Positions 9,069 through 17,185 are shown, numbered from the stretch's first letter. The stretch is DNA of 64,000 bases from Legionella nautarum (GCF_001467895.1 NZ_LNYO01000013.1:1-64000); one strand, 5' to 3'. Notes: generated from the letters alone by a model not told the origin. Program-made: numbers and translations.

Positions 9069-10037
9069 ATGGATTTAGAAGTTTTAGCAATAACAAAAGA
9101 AGAATTATCATGGCTTCTGCTCCATGAAGCGGAAAAAGAAGGATGGCTTTTTAGTGAAGAAGATGTTGATTTTTGTTTCCATTATCCTGCCAATGAATTA
9201 TCTGCTATAAAAATCAATGGCGAACTTGCTGGTTGTATTCTCCTGCAACGAAAGTTAAATTTTCCCGATAGCCCTCCCATTGCCTCAGTAGGACTTTTTC
9301 TGATTCTTGAAAAATATCGTGGGCAAAAAAAATTAGGACCTTTCTTATGGAATCGTGCGATTAGCGAAAAAACAAATGACCAAATGATTATCTGCCTGAA
9401 CTCAGTGGCGCGCGCTCAAAATTTCTATGAGCGCTTGGGTCTGATGAAAACCTCGGTAAGAAGAGTTAGTTATATTTTGCAAAGTCAAGAAACTAATAAA
9501 GAGGCGTTGAATACGGTTTTAGCTTCCATTGATCAAGGGATTATTAAAAAAATAGACCGGCCTCTAGCCATTGATTTATACAATGAAAAATTGTTTTCAT
9601 CGGCGAAGGTTTTTTGCGATTTTATCCATGATTGGCAACAGCGACCTGACGCTTTGACTTTGGCTTTTTATGAGGGAAAAGAAATTAAAGGCTATGGTAT
9701 TGCCACCATCTGTAAGAAGGTCAATAAGAAATTATATTATCGTTTTTCGCCGATTTATGCGGACTCCGTTGAGGTAGCAGAAACAATTTTAAAAGGGCTA
9801 ATCTATTTTACACTACAGGCTCAAGGTAGACAGATAGAGCTTAATCTTCTTGAAGGGAATCCATTCATTAGTATTCTTGAAAATATGGGTTTTGTTTCCG
9901 CAGATAAAGATTATATTTTTTGTAATCATAGGCAACTCATTGATTTCAACGCGCCAATGCTAAATAAGATTTTTTCAAGTTTACCGCTTGAATATGCGCA
10001 TGAAGTGATGGCGACTAAATCCGTACCCTCCTTTTAA
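9069..10037 (+). CDS. GNAT family N-acetyltransferase
   Basis: A 322-residue protein. The first ~145 residues form a GNAT fold: strands around 'SAIKINGELAGCILLQ', the acetyl-CoA loop in 'LEKYRGQKKLGPFLWNRAI' (a R/QxxGxG/A variant, RGQKKLG) and 'AQNFYERLGLMKT' near the end. The second half resembles the second GNAT-like lobe of YitH/HolE-type proteins ('GKEIKGYGIATICKK', 'FISILENMGFVSADK'). The substrate is unknown. The start is placed at ATG 9069 behind AAAGGA (9059-9064); an in-frame TTG at 9054 lacks support. Confidence 0.8.
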   Translation: MDLEVLAITKEELSWLLLHEAEKEGWLFSEEDVDFCFHYPANELSAIKINGELAGCILLQRKLNFPDSPPIASVGLFLILEKYRGQKKLGPFLWNRAISEKTNDQMIICLNSVARAQNFYERLGLMKTSVRRVSYILQSQETNKEALNTVLASIDQGIIKKIDRPLAIDLYNEKLFSSAKVFCDFIHDWQQRPDALTLAFYEGKEIKGYGIATICKKVNKKLYYRFSPIYADSVEVAETILKGLIYFTLQAQGRQIELNLLEGNPFISILENMGFVSADKDYIFCNHRQLIDFNAPMLNKIFSSLPLEYAHEVMATKSVPSF

Positions 10038-10119
10038 TTTGCTTTAAAAGATCAAAATCTGCCACCTTTTATAACAGGCGGGGACGTTATCTAATCTAGC
10101 TGATATTCAAATTAAGCAG

Positions 10120-10374
10120 ATGCCGAATTTTAAAAAGGCATACAAAAAATTACCTAATGAATATAAGTTAAAAGTGAATGAAGCCATACGAGCTATCGTT
10201 AATAATCCAAAAATTGGTGAAGGAAAAAAAGGCGATTTAGTCGGCGGTTATGTTTATAAATTTAAAATTAACCACCAAGAAATGCTTTTGGCTTATGAAT
10301 GGGGTTCAAATGAGCGACTTTTACTAGCGCTAGGAGTGCATGAGAATTTTTATCGCGCCCTCAAGACCAGATAA
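10120..10374 (+). CDS. Orphan RelE/ParE-type toxin
   Basis: An 84-residue basic protein with the RelE/ParE pattern: an N-terminal 'FKKAYKKLP' helix, 'AIRAIVNNPKIGEGKKGDL', a 'VYKFKI' strand, 'EMLLAYEW' and the ending 'LLALGVHENFYRALK'. Related toxins usually carry a short first strand before 'MPxFKKAYKKL'; here the frame continues upstream ('LADIQIKQ') without a good start codon or ribosome site. No antitoxin gene is visible on either side. It may be a degraded, unpaired toxin or start at a non-standard codon. A terminator follows at 10400. Confidence 0.6.
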   Translation: MPNFKKAYKKLPNEYKLKVNEAIRAIVNNPKIGEGKKGDLVGGYVYKFKINHQEMLLAYEWGSNERLLLALGVHENFYRALKTR

Positions 10375-10399
10375 GTTTCTGAATAGTATAATACATTCT

Positions 10400-10446
10400 G
10401 AGGATGGAACTGGTGCTTCGTCCAACACATCCTCTCTTATTTTTTT
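10400..10446 (+). terminator. Rho-independent terminator
   Basis: Stem GAGGATG (10400-10406) with CATCCTC (10428-10434), with further pairing inside the loop, followed by TCTTATTTTTTT. It lies 26 bases after the toxin-like gene and isolates it from the beta-lactam cassette. Confidence 0.75.
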
Positions 10447-10513
10447 GAGTTTTTAACCACACTTCGCTCCCATCCTATTTCAAAAATTAATTTTTCTGTC
10501 ACAGCTTCCAACT

Positions 10514-10552
10514 CTACTATTTTTATAGTAGTATCTACTAAAAATATAGTAG
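10514..10552. promoter_or_regulatory. Tandem palindromic operators for the BlaI-like repressor
   Basis: Two inverted repeats: CTACTATTTTTATAGTAG (10514-10531, perfect 7-bp arms) and CTACTAAAAATATAGTAG (10535-10552, 6-bp arms). Their starts are 21 bp apart, two helical turns, 30 bp before the repressor start. BlaI/MecI dimers bind TACA/TACT-type dyads in this arrangement, so autoregulation of the cassette is likely. Confidence 0.75.
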
Positions 10553-10581
10553 ATCATGTTTTATGGTTTCTGGAGAAAAAA

Positions 10582-11004
10582 ATGTCAATAAAAAAGGGGT
10601 CGAATGCTTTTACCCATGATCGCCTTCTTACAGAGGTCGAACTTGAATTAATGACTATTATTTGGAGTCTTAATCAAGTAACAATCAAAGAGATTGTCTC
10701 ACACTTGCCCAAAGAAAGACCCTTAGCTTATACCACTGTGGCCACTGTAGTAAAAGTGCTCGAACAGAAAGGTTTTCTTGAATGCCAAAAAAGCTCTTTT
10801 GCCCATGTTTTTGTTCCTATTGTTACAAAAGCCGAATATGAGGGGACCTGCATCGAACATATGGTCACTAATGTTTTTGATGGTGAACCGGTGGCTTTGG
10901 TGCAAAGGCTCTTGATGGCCAAAAAATTAGAACAGGATGACATTCAAGCAATTGAGGAAGCACTTAAACAATTGCTAACTTCTGAAAAACAAAGCGAGAT
11001 CTAG
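10582..11004 (+). CDS. BlaI/MecI-family transcriptional repressor
   Basis: A 140-residue winged-helix protein. Residues about 15-85 give the BlaI pattern: 'LTEVELELMTIIWSLNQVTIKEI', recognition region 'LAYTTVATVVKVLEQKGFLE', then the wing ('FAHVFVPIVTKAEY'). The C-terminal helix (about 100-135) is the dimerisation region that BlaR1-type signalling targets. GGAG at 10572-10575 serves as ribosome site. It is followed after two bases by the M56/transpeptidase sensor gene and then the beta-lactamase, the standard order for inducible beta-lactam resistance. It probably represses all three by binding the dyads at 10514-10552. Confidence 0.9.
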   Translation: MSIKKGSNAFTHDRLLTEVELELMTIIWSLNQVTIKEIVSHLPKERPLAYTTVATVVKVLEQKGFLECQKSSFAHVFVPIVTKAEYEGTCIEHMVTNVFDGEPVALVQRLLMAKKLEQDDIQAIEEALKQLLTSEKQSEI

Positions 11005-11006
11005 TC

Positions 11007-12920
11007 ATGTTATTTATAGAAATTTTTTTGAGCATTCATTGTTTACTCTTCATAAGCTCGTGGCTAATCGGAGGTCGTTGGCTTGCCAATCAACCGTCTT
11101 TTAAACTTAAATTGGCTCGTCTTTTATTAGTCAGCTCTGTGATTTCTCCATTAATCGTCCATTGCCTAAACTCATCTCATCAGCCTGAGCGACAACACTA
11201 TGTATCCTTTGATGCTTTACAAGAGTATATAAACCAGCCCATCTTGAAGCCTGAACCTTCCCCTTTGACTCCTGAATCAGCAGCTAGTTTTTCAGTGAAT
11301 AATATGAGTTATTGCCAACTCTTTTATCTCGTCTTTGCTTTGCTGCTCTTGTTTCGCAGTTATGATCTACTGTTAGCTATGGGGCGTGTAAGAACTCTGT
11401 TAGCTGAAGCAATTCCTTATCGAACTTCTGGTAAATTGGTTATTAAAGTCTCCGAGAGCTGCCATATCCCTTTCTCTCTATTTCTAATTAACAAAGCGTA
11501 TATCGTATTACCGCTATCCTTATTGTCTTCTTCAAAGAATGTGAAGATTGCGATTGCTCATGAAGGCCAACATCATCGGAATGGTGATTGCCTATGGGCC
11601 TATTTTATTGAGGTTTTGCGGATCATTTTTTTGGGAAACCCAGGGGTTACCCGATGGAGTCGTATTTTAAGTGAATTACAAGAGTTTTCATGTGATGAAG
11701 TATTGGTTGGCCAGCCAAAAATTTCGGCTCATGACTATGGCCACTGTCTGTTTGAGGTTGTCCAGACATTGGCTCAACATCCTAGGCCATCTAACCCTGC
11801 TCTAGCAGGCACGGTGGGTATGGCTTTGGGCAAAGATAACGAAGACCGTAGTTTTATTATCAGGAGAATTTCAATGTTATCAACTTATCCACTTAATACG
11901 GCAAAATCCTTGTTGTTAGGGGGAGTTTTTGCGGGAGTGGCTATTTTGGCCCAAATCAGCGTTGCTTATTCGGCAGTAGGGGCTTTGACCAATTCTAAGG
12001 GAAAAGAAGTCGATATCTCCCATTTAGACCCTAAAATGCAACACATTGCAGAGAAAGAAATTAAAATAGCCCTGAAACGATATCATGCAAAATCGGGGGT
12101 TATTGCCATCGCCAGTGCAAAAACTGGTGATATTATTGCCTTTGCTGAATCGGGTAAGAATCAGCAGAGTTGGAAGTCACGTGTTTTTTCCCCTGGCTCT
12201 ACAATAAAACCTTTTATTGCAGCAGCAGCGATTGATTCAGGAAGTAGCTCTGAAACCAAAAGCTATGATTGTCGTGCACCTTATTCGATAGAAGGCCAAA
12301 CATTTACCGATTACTATGCTAATAAGGGTCCTATTTCATTAGCAGAGGCTATCGCAAAATCGAGTAATGTTTGCCTGATTAAGGTTTCTCAGGAAGCTGG
12401 AGCGGCAGTAATTCGTAAAAAACTGACGGAGTTTGGTTTTGATATGAATAGTTGGTGGCAAGAAACAAATCGAAGTGATGAATTGCAATTGGCAATGGCT
12501 TCTGTTGGTGAGAATATACCGGTTACGATCGACTCCTTAACTAAATCCTATGCCATTCTTGCGAATAAAGGACGTCCATTTAAAAAAGGAGAGGCCGCTA
12601 TTATTTCAGGAACAACGCTAAGCTCAATTAATCATATTCTTGAAAACGCTGTGACTAACGGCAATGGAAAACTAGCTGCGATTCCAGGTATTAGCGTAGC
12701 CGGCAAAACAGGAACCGTTGGGGAAAGTGTTAATATTGCTCAGGATAAACATCTTTCCTTGTTTGCTGGATATCTACCGGCTAATGGTTACGCCATGGTG
12801 GTTGTTATTGAAGATGGTTATTTAAGCAAAAATGGCGAGACCTTGACTTCCGGTGGGGAGGTGGCTGCCCCTGTATTTCGTAAGGTCGTAATGACTAGTC
12901 TAAATAATCCCAATCAATAA
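11007..12920 (+). CDS. BlaR1-type M56 protease fused to penicillin-binding transpeptidase sensor
   Basis: A 637-residue membrane protein. The N-terminal half (1-325) has about four hydrophobic segments and an M56 gluzincin site H185-E-G-Q-H189 followed by an FSCDE stretch, the layout of BlaR1/MecR1. The C-terminal half (about 340-637) is a penicillin-binding fold: SxxK at S398-T-I-K401 within SPGSTIKPF, SxN at S452-S-N454 and KTG at K567. These surroundings look like class B PBP/FtsI transpeptidases rather than the OXA-like sensor of staphylococcal BlaR1. The likely role is periplasmic beta-lactam acylation leading to cytoplasmic proteolysis of the repressor. It lies two bases after the repressor gene and 62 bases before the beta-lactamase. 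Confidence 0.85.
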   Translation: MLFIEIFLSIHCLLFISSWLIGGRWLANQPSFKLKLARLLLVSSVISPLIVHCLNSSHQPERQHYVSFDALQEYINQPILKPEPSPLTPESAASFSVNNMSYCQLFYLVFALLLLFRSYDLLLAMGRVRTLLAEAIPYRTSGKLVIKVSESCHIPFSLFLINKAYIVLPLSLLSSSKNVKIAIAHEGQHHRNGDCLWAYFIEVLRIIFLGNPGVTRWSRILSELQEFSCDEVLVGQPKISAHDYGHCLFEVVQTLAQHPRPSNPALAGTVGMALGKDNEDRSFIIRRISMLSTYPLNTAKSLLLGGVFAGVAILAQISVAYSAVGALTNSKGKEVDISHLDPKMQHIAEKEIKIALKRYHAKSGVIAIASAKTGDIIAFAESGKNQQSWKSRVFSPGSTIKPFIAAAAIDSGSSSETKSYDCRAPYSIEGQTFTDYYANKGPISLAEAIAKSSNVCLIKVSQEAGAAVIRKKLTEFGFDMNSWWQETNRSDELQLAMASVGENIPVTIDSLTKSYAILANKGRPFKKGEAAIISGTTLSSINHILENAVTNGNGKLAAIPGISVAGKTGTVGESVNIAQDKHLSLFAGYLPANGYAMVVVIEDGYLSKNGETLTSGGEVAAPVFRKVVMTSLNNPNQ

Positions 12921-12982
12921 AATCACCTTGGGTACGGCAACTGTGTTGTACCCCTACCAATGACAGCGATATTGGAGTTTTT

Positions 12983-13783
12983 ATGAAGAAAATATCTACA
13001 ATTCTAGGTATAACACTATTCTATTGTGTTAATACTTGGGCGCAAGGCTCTTGCTTTTTGGTCTATGAAGATCAAACACTACTTCTGCATGAAGGCAAGG
13101 ATTGCAATCAGCGCTATACGCCACAATCAACCTTTAAAATTGCCTTGAGCCTTATGGGGTTTGATTCAGGCATCTTAAAAGATGCTTTACATCCTGAATG
13201 GCCCTACAAAAAAGGATATGAGCTTTACCTCAATACCTGGAAATATCCTCATAATCCGCATAGCTGGATAAGAGATTCCTGTGTTTGGTATTCGCAAGTT
13301 TTAACGCAACAATTAGGTATGAAGCGCTTTAAGGACTATGTTGAAGCCTTTCACTATGGCAATCAGGATGTCTCTGGTGACAAAGGCCAGAATAATGGTT
13401 TAACCCATGCCTGGCTTTCAAGCTCGCTTGCCATTTCACCAAAAGAGCAAATTCGCTTTCTACAAGAAATAATCAACAAAAAATTACCTCTAAGCCCCAA
13501 AGCGTTCACGATGACTAAAGAGGTTCTTTATATTCAAGAGTTAGCTGGTGGGTGGAAACTCTATGGAAAAACAGGGAATGGCCGACTGTCAACCCAGGAC
13601 AGAAACCAAAAACTAGCTCTGCAACAGGGATGGTTCGTAGGCTGGATTGAAAAGGGTAATCGTGTGATTAGTTTTGCGAGTCATATTACAGATAGTAAAG
13701 AAAAGGCGACTTTTGCTAGTTTCAGAGTGAAAAACGACACCTTGAATAAATTGTTTTATTTGATTGAAAAATTAGAAACATAA
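12983..13783 (+). CDS. Class D (OXA-29-like) beta-lactamase
   Basis: A 266-residue periplasmic serine beta-lactamase with signal peptide (cleavage after NTWA, about residue 20). Class D motifs are intact: S49-T-F-K52 (nucleophile and carbamylated lysine), S99-C-V101, Y-G-N in 'FHYGNQDVSG', 'WLSSSLAISP', and K196-T-G198 in YGKTGNG, with the GWFVGW strand. Size and motif context match OXA-29 from Legionella gormanii as I remember it, so I call it OXA-29-like; exact identity needs alignment. It is third in the cassette after the repressor and the sensor, implying inducible expression. Confidence 0.93.
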   Translation: MKKISTILGITLFYCVNTWAQGSCFLVYEDQTLLLHEGKDCNQRYTPQSTFKIALSLMGFDSGILKDALHPEWPYKKGYELYLNTWKYPHNPHSWIRDSCVWYSQVLTQQLGMKRFKDYVEAFHYGNQDVSGDKGQNNGLTHAWLSSSLAISPKEQIRFLQEIINKKLPLSPKAFTMTKEVLYIQELAGGWKLYGKTGNGRLSTQDRNQKLALQQGWFVGWIEKGNRVISFASHITDSKEKATFASFRVKNDTLNKLFYLIEKLET

Positions 13784-13853
13784 GGAAGTCCTAACGGAGG
13801 GAGCTTCGATCCTCTTAGTATTATTTCATTTCTCCTCATCACATCATTTCCAC

Positions 13854-13896
13854 ACGTCATCCTGCGCTGTGTAGCTAACACATTCAGGGATGACGT
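13854..13896. repeat. Imperfect palindrome downstream of the beta-lactamase gene
   Basis: ACGTCATCC near 13854 pairs with GGGATGACGT ending near 13896, with further complementarity inside. It has no T-tract, so it is more likely an intergenic palindromic repeat than an intrinsic terminator. It lies between two convergent genes. Confidence 0.4.
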
Positions 13897-13920
13897 AAGG
13901 ATGAAGCAACTATGCTTTGA

Positions 13921-14817
13921 TCAATGGATTAGATCTTCAGAGACAGCAGCAGACTTTATGGGCCTGTTTAACAATAATATTGCTGAAAATATGAATAGTG
14001 CACCTAAAATATCTGAAAAACCTAAGATTTGATCAAAAAAGAGTAACCCAAGTGCTGCTGCAAAAATAGGCTCACTAAGTTCATAGAGTTGAACCTTAGC
14101 CGCATCTAATAAGGTTAGCGCTTTGATAGTGCAGTAAAATCCACCGATGGTTCCAAGAATAGCTAGTGCTGCGATGCAGATCAATCCATTGAACGATGGT
14201 AGGGTGAATTGATTAAACGTGCTTGGAATAGCTAGAAAAATCGTACCTAGCAATAATAACCACCATAAAAGGGGCACGCCCTGATGGGGAAGTTTAACTT
14301 TTTTGTTTAAGGTTAAAAATAATCCATAGCCGATACCAGCAACAGTCGCTAAGAGTAGTCCCCAATTGATTTTAAACGAATCATTACTGGAGAGGTAAAA
14401 GATGGCTAAGCCAATCATGGCGAGTACTAAACTAAGCCAATCTTTTTGACTGTGCCTAACCTTTAAAACAAAATGGCTAGCCAAGAAGGTAGTGATTGTA
14501 GAAACTCCCTGTAAAGTAAAAACCGTGAGTGCGATACTAGTGAATTGATAAGCACTGGTTTCAAAATAATAGAGTACAAAAATCCCGCATAGTGCCAGCG
14601 GTATAATTTTGAAAATATGTTTTCTTAAGGCGAAACATTCTTTTAATTGAGATGAATTGCAACTCAGCGCAATCGATAAAATCAATAAAGCCACCAGACA
14701 TTTATAAAATGCAACCTGTACAGCAGAGACGCCGCTAATAAATGCTCCTTCGCTTAATACTCCCACTGAAGCATTAAATAGTGCTGCCAAGATAGCAAAA
14801 ATAAAGCCGATATTCAT
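13921..14817 (-). CDS. EamA/DMT family transporter
   Basis: A 298-residue inner-membrane protein with ten hydrophobic segments in two homologous EamA halves, the first opening with 'FIFAILAALFNASVGVLSEG' and the second with 'WGLLLATVAGIGYGLFLTLN'. Such proteins export amino acids or other metabolites, or import drugs or nucleotide sugars; the substrate is not readable. A PAS/HTH regulator of the YheO type is divergently transcribed 129 bp away and is the obvious candidate regulator. Confidence 0.85.
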   Translation of the reverse strand: MNIGFIFAILAALFNASVGVLSEGAFISGVSAVQVAFYKCLVALLILSIALSCNSSQLKECFALRKHIFKIIPLALCGIFVLYYFETSAYQFTSIALTVFTLQGVSTITTFLASHFVLKVRHSQKDWLSLVLAMIGLAIFYLSSNDSFKINWGLLLATVAGIGYGLFLTLNKKVKLPHQGVPLLWWLLLLGTIFLAIPSTFNQFTLPSFNGLICIAALAILGTIGGFYCTIKALTLLDAAKVQLYELSEPIFAAALGLLFFDQILGFSDILGALFIFSAILLLNRPIKSAAVSEDLIH

Positions 14818-14946
14818 TTGATTGCTCCCGAAGATTATTTATAGGGGATCTACCCTAATGAGATTTGTATTCTGCGCTTCTTATAAGTTGCATGTCAATA
14901 CTTTTTAGTATATATTTATATAAAAATAGACTATTAAGTATAAATA

Positions 14947-15558
14947 ATGCCCTTAACTAACTATATTCCCCTTTGCGATGCCATGGTTCTTCTCATGGAA
15001 CCACTTCTTGAGTTAGTCATCCACGATTTGGAATCAGATACAATCCTTTATATCAATGGGGGCTTATCGAGGAGGCAGGTTGGAGATCCTTCATTACTGG
15101 ATAAGGATGGAATTGATAAGCAGGATATTGGCAAAAAAATATATCAAAAAATTAATTTTGATGGAAAATTAATCAAATTTACTTCAGTAGTACTTGAGGA
15201 TAGATGGCTGCTCTGTATTAATGTGGAGTGTTCTTTGTTTAGTAAAATGAAAGAGTTAGCAGAAATTTTTCTCAAAATTTCAGACTCTTCCGCACCAAAA
15301 AGCTTATTTATCAATGACTGGCAGGAAAAAGTCCACATTGCTACTAATGAGTATTTGCAAAAACATGAGCTTGAATTTGCTCATTTGAATGCAGCTAATA
15401 AAAAAGCTTTAGTTCAACATTTGTGGGAATTGGGTGCTTTTAATGAAAAAAAGGCAGCTGATTATGTAGCAAAAGTTTTAAAATTAGGTCGGGCTACTGT
15501 ATTTAACTATTTAAAAGAATGGCGAAATAAAGAGGTGTCAACAGGTTCATTATGCTAA
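14947..15558 (+). CDS. YheO/DauR-like PAS-HTH transcriptional regulator
   Basis: A 203-residue cytoplasmic protein. Residues about 10-110 are a YheO-like PAS domain ('LLELVIHDLESDTILYINGG' is the typical opening). Residues about 150-195 are a C-terminal helix-turn-helix of the YheO/DauR kind ('KALVQHLWELGAFNEKKAAD' then 'VAKVLKLGRATVFNYLKEWR'). E. coli DauR-type regulators sense amino-acid-related ligands. Here the divergent EamA-type transporter is the likely target. No strong ribosome site precedes the ATG. Confidence 0.8.
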   Translation: MPLTNYIPLCDAMVLLMEPLLELVIHDLESDTILYINGGLSRRQVGDPSLLDKDGIDKQDIGKKIYQKINFDGKLIKFTSVVLEDRWLLCINVECSLFSKMKELAEIFLKISDSSAPKSLFINDWQEKVHIATNEYLQKHELEFAHLNAANKKALVQHLWELGAFNEKKAADYVAKVLKLGRATVFNYLKEWRNKEVSTGSLC

Positions 15559-15707
15559 ATATGAAAGATGGCCATTTCGCATCCCCTCAATTGCCCTTAT
15601 CAATATCAGCCTTGTTAATTATTATGGGGCAGTTATTTTTTATTTTTAAGATAGATACTCCAAAATCGTGGTTAACTAAGCCTGAAATTAAAGAGCTTAA
15701 AGAGTAA
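15552..15707 (+). CDS. Possible 51-residue single-span membrane protein
   Basis: A frame from ATG 15552 to TAA 15705-15707 that overlaps the end of the PAS-HTH gene by seven bases. The peptide has one hydrophobic stretch (residues about 15-33, ISALLIIMGQLFFIFKI) flanked by polar ends (KSWLTKPEIKELKE). Overlap with the upstream stop would allow translational coupling. No family is recognised and coding potential is uncertain. Confidence 0.35.
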   Translation: MLNMKDGHFASPQLPLSISALLIIMGQLFFIFKIDTPKSWLTKPEIKELKE

Positions 15708-15935
15708 ACTTTAGAAATTGCAAAACTCTGTGTTAAACCTAGGGGGCATAAAAGATTTCAATATTGATAAGGATTTATATAATTTCTAAATGTATTAATG
15801 GGAATTATTTTGGTAAAAAGATCAATCGAAGATACATCTGGGTCAAATATATATCCTAAGATGTTTGGGCCAAATGATGATTAACAATGCCTTTTAGATC
15901 GAAAGCTCTTCATGTGCCTTTTGTTCCGATGGACT

Positions 15936-16382
15936 TCAAGCCCCGTTAGCGGCATCCCTGAGATTTGCCCCCAGAAGTCGCAGTAATTGTATTGCTATCT
16001 CAGGATGGCTTTGGACCTCGGTGGTAAAATCAAATGAAGAAATGAAAAAGCAGTCCACATCGGATATCGCCTTTGCAGAGGCCGTAGTTTCTAAAGCATC
16101 AAGAATAGAAATTTCACCAAAAAGATCGTTCTCCTTCAATTCGGCAAGATGAAGCATCTCGGCAGCCTTTGACGTTTTGAAAATTTCAACCTTTCCTTTG
16201 GTGATAATAAAAATACCTTGAGCTTCTGAACCCTCTTCCATTATCAGCTCTCCTGCATGAAACGATCGAACCCTGCAAATATTTGCAATTTGCCACATTG
16301 CCTGAGGGCTTAGGACTTTAAAAAACCTCGTTTGCTTAAGACAATTCACGATTTTAATAAGTTCAGCACTATCTAATTCCAT
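15936..16382 (-). CDS. Stand-alone cyclic-nucleotide-binding-fold protein
   Basis: A 148-residue protein that is almost entirely a CRP/cNMP beta-roll: 'FFKVLSPQAMWQIANICRVR', 'GELIMEEGSEAQGIFIITKG', 'VEIFKTS', then the phosphate-binding cassette 'FGEISILDALETTASAKA'. There is no DNA-binding domain after it. The cassette keeps Gly-Glu but the Arg that binds the cyclic phosphate in classical sites (usually PRxA) is replaced by Thr, so canonical cAMP binding is doubtful. Legionella genomes encode several such small cNMP proteins. Function unknown. Confidence 0.8.
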   Translation of the reverse strand: MELDSAELIKIVNCLKQTRFFKVLSPQAMWQIANICRVRSFHAGELIMEEGSEAQGIFIITKGKVEIFKTSKAAEMLHLAELKENDLFGEISILDALETTASAKAISDVDCFFISSFDFTTEVQSHPEIAIQLLRLLGANLRDAANGA

Positions 16383-16424
16383 AATTTCCCTCTTTTAATT
16401 AGCAATTGGGTAATGAAACAATCT

Positions 16425-16691
16425 TTATTTAGTAAACACTGCAATCTGACATGCAGAAATAATGCCAGAAGTCTTATCTGCCCATACCTTGACAACGCTG
16501 AATGCCTTTTCGCCCATCTCTCCACAGGCTCAATAAGACCATTTTTTAATATCTAAGCCTTAAGTAACAGCTATATTGAAGCAACGATCCAAGGCTTTAG
16601 GAGATACTTCGATAACCTCTTTCATTGAGGTATCAAAATTGTCTCAAATTGCATAGTTAAAGAGTCCAAGAGGTGGTCTTGCTATTGTCAT
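16425..16691 (-). pseudogene. Small gene inactivated by three in-frame stops
   Basis: On the minus strand an ATG at 16691 opens an 89-codon frame ending in TAA at 16425-16427, broken by stops at 16644-16646 (TGA), 16560-16562 (TAA) and 16530-16532 (TGA). Between stops the translation looks protein-like ('DNFDTSMKEVIEVSPKALDR', 'GEKAFSVVKVWADKTSGIIS'). Loosely phasin-like helices are one possibility, but I cannot name the family. It reads as a decayed coding sequence. Confidence 0.45.
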
Positions 16692-16695
16692 GTAT

Positions 16696-16740
16696 AAATA
16701 TAAGTCTGACTATTCAAGATAATCAGACCTATTTATATTT
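16696..16740. repeat. AT-rich imperfect hairpin
   Basis: AAATATAAGTCTGA (16696-16709) pairs with TCAGAC plus TTATATTT (16723-16740), with a small bulge. It sits at the 5' end of the dead gene at 16425-16691 and overlaps where its promoter would be. Confidence 0.5.
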
Positions 16741-16772
16741 CCATATAAAAAACAGGTTGGACGGTCTTCAAG

Positions 16773-16848
16773 AATAGGTTCTAGGTATAAAGCCAAAAGA
16801 ATCATGCCTTAACAAGGCAATTTTGGCTTTTTTTCCACAGAACCTATT
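16773..16848 (+). terminator. Nested hairpins with T-tract, plus-strand terminator-like
   Basis: Three concentric stems: AATAGGTTCT/AGAACCTATT (16773-16782 with 16839-16848), AAGCCAAAA/TTTTGGCTT (16790-16798 with 16821-16829) and GCCTT/AAGGC (16806-16810 with 16814-16818). Seven Ts follow the middle stem. The T-run indicates termination of plus-strand transcription, yet no plus-strand gene lies upstream within 1 kb. It could end an unannotated small RNA or be an attenuator or mobile palindrome. Confidence 0.55.
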
Positions 16849-16873
16849 TCTTAATTAATCTCCTGTACAGCAA

Positions 16874-17131
16874 TTATAGTCCTAGTGGGAGTAATGAGCC
16901 TCTTCCTGTTACAGGTGGAGCATAGCTTCCACTACTATATTGCTGCCAGGTTGTAGCATGTGGGAGAACAGCATTGCATGGAACCATGTGCCATCCTGTT
17001 CCTGAGAATTGCGCAGGAACTGCCCAAACTCCGCAAGTTGATGTTGTACACACCGTTCCTGCAAAACTTGGTGCCGCAGCAATCATAGTTGTGGCGACAA
17101 TTACCCCAGCTACTACTGATTTGATATTCAT
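16874..17131 (-). CDS. Small exported Thr/Cys-containing protein
   Basis: An 85-residue protein starting at the second of two adjacent ATGs (17131), seven bases after AAGGAG. Signal peptide 'MNIKSVVAGVIVATTMIAAA' with cleavage after SFA. The mature part is about 60 residues, has three cysteines (TVCTTSTCG and PCN) and is Ala/Pro/Ser-rich, ending in 'GRGSLLPLGL'. No family recognised. A promoter with an overlapping palindrome lies upstream. Confidence 0.65.
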   Translation of the reverse strand: MNIKSVVAGVIVATTMIAAAPSFAGTVCTTSTCGVWAVPAQFSGTGWHMVPCNAVLPHATTWQQYSSGSYAPPVTGRGSLLPLGL

Positions 17132-17185
17132 CATAAATCTCCTTATTTCTTGTTACCTGATGATGATGCACAATCCATCGTTCTA

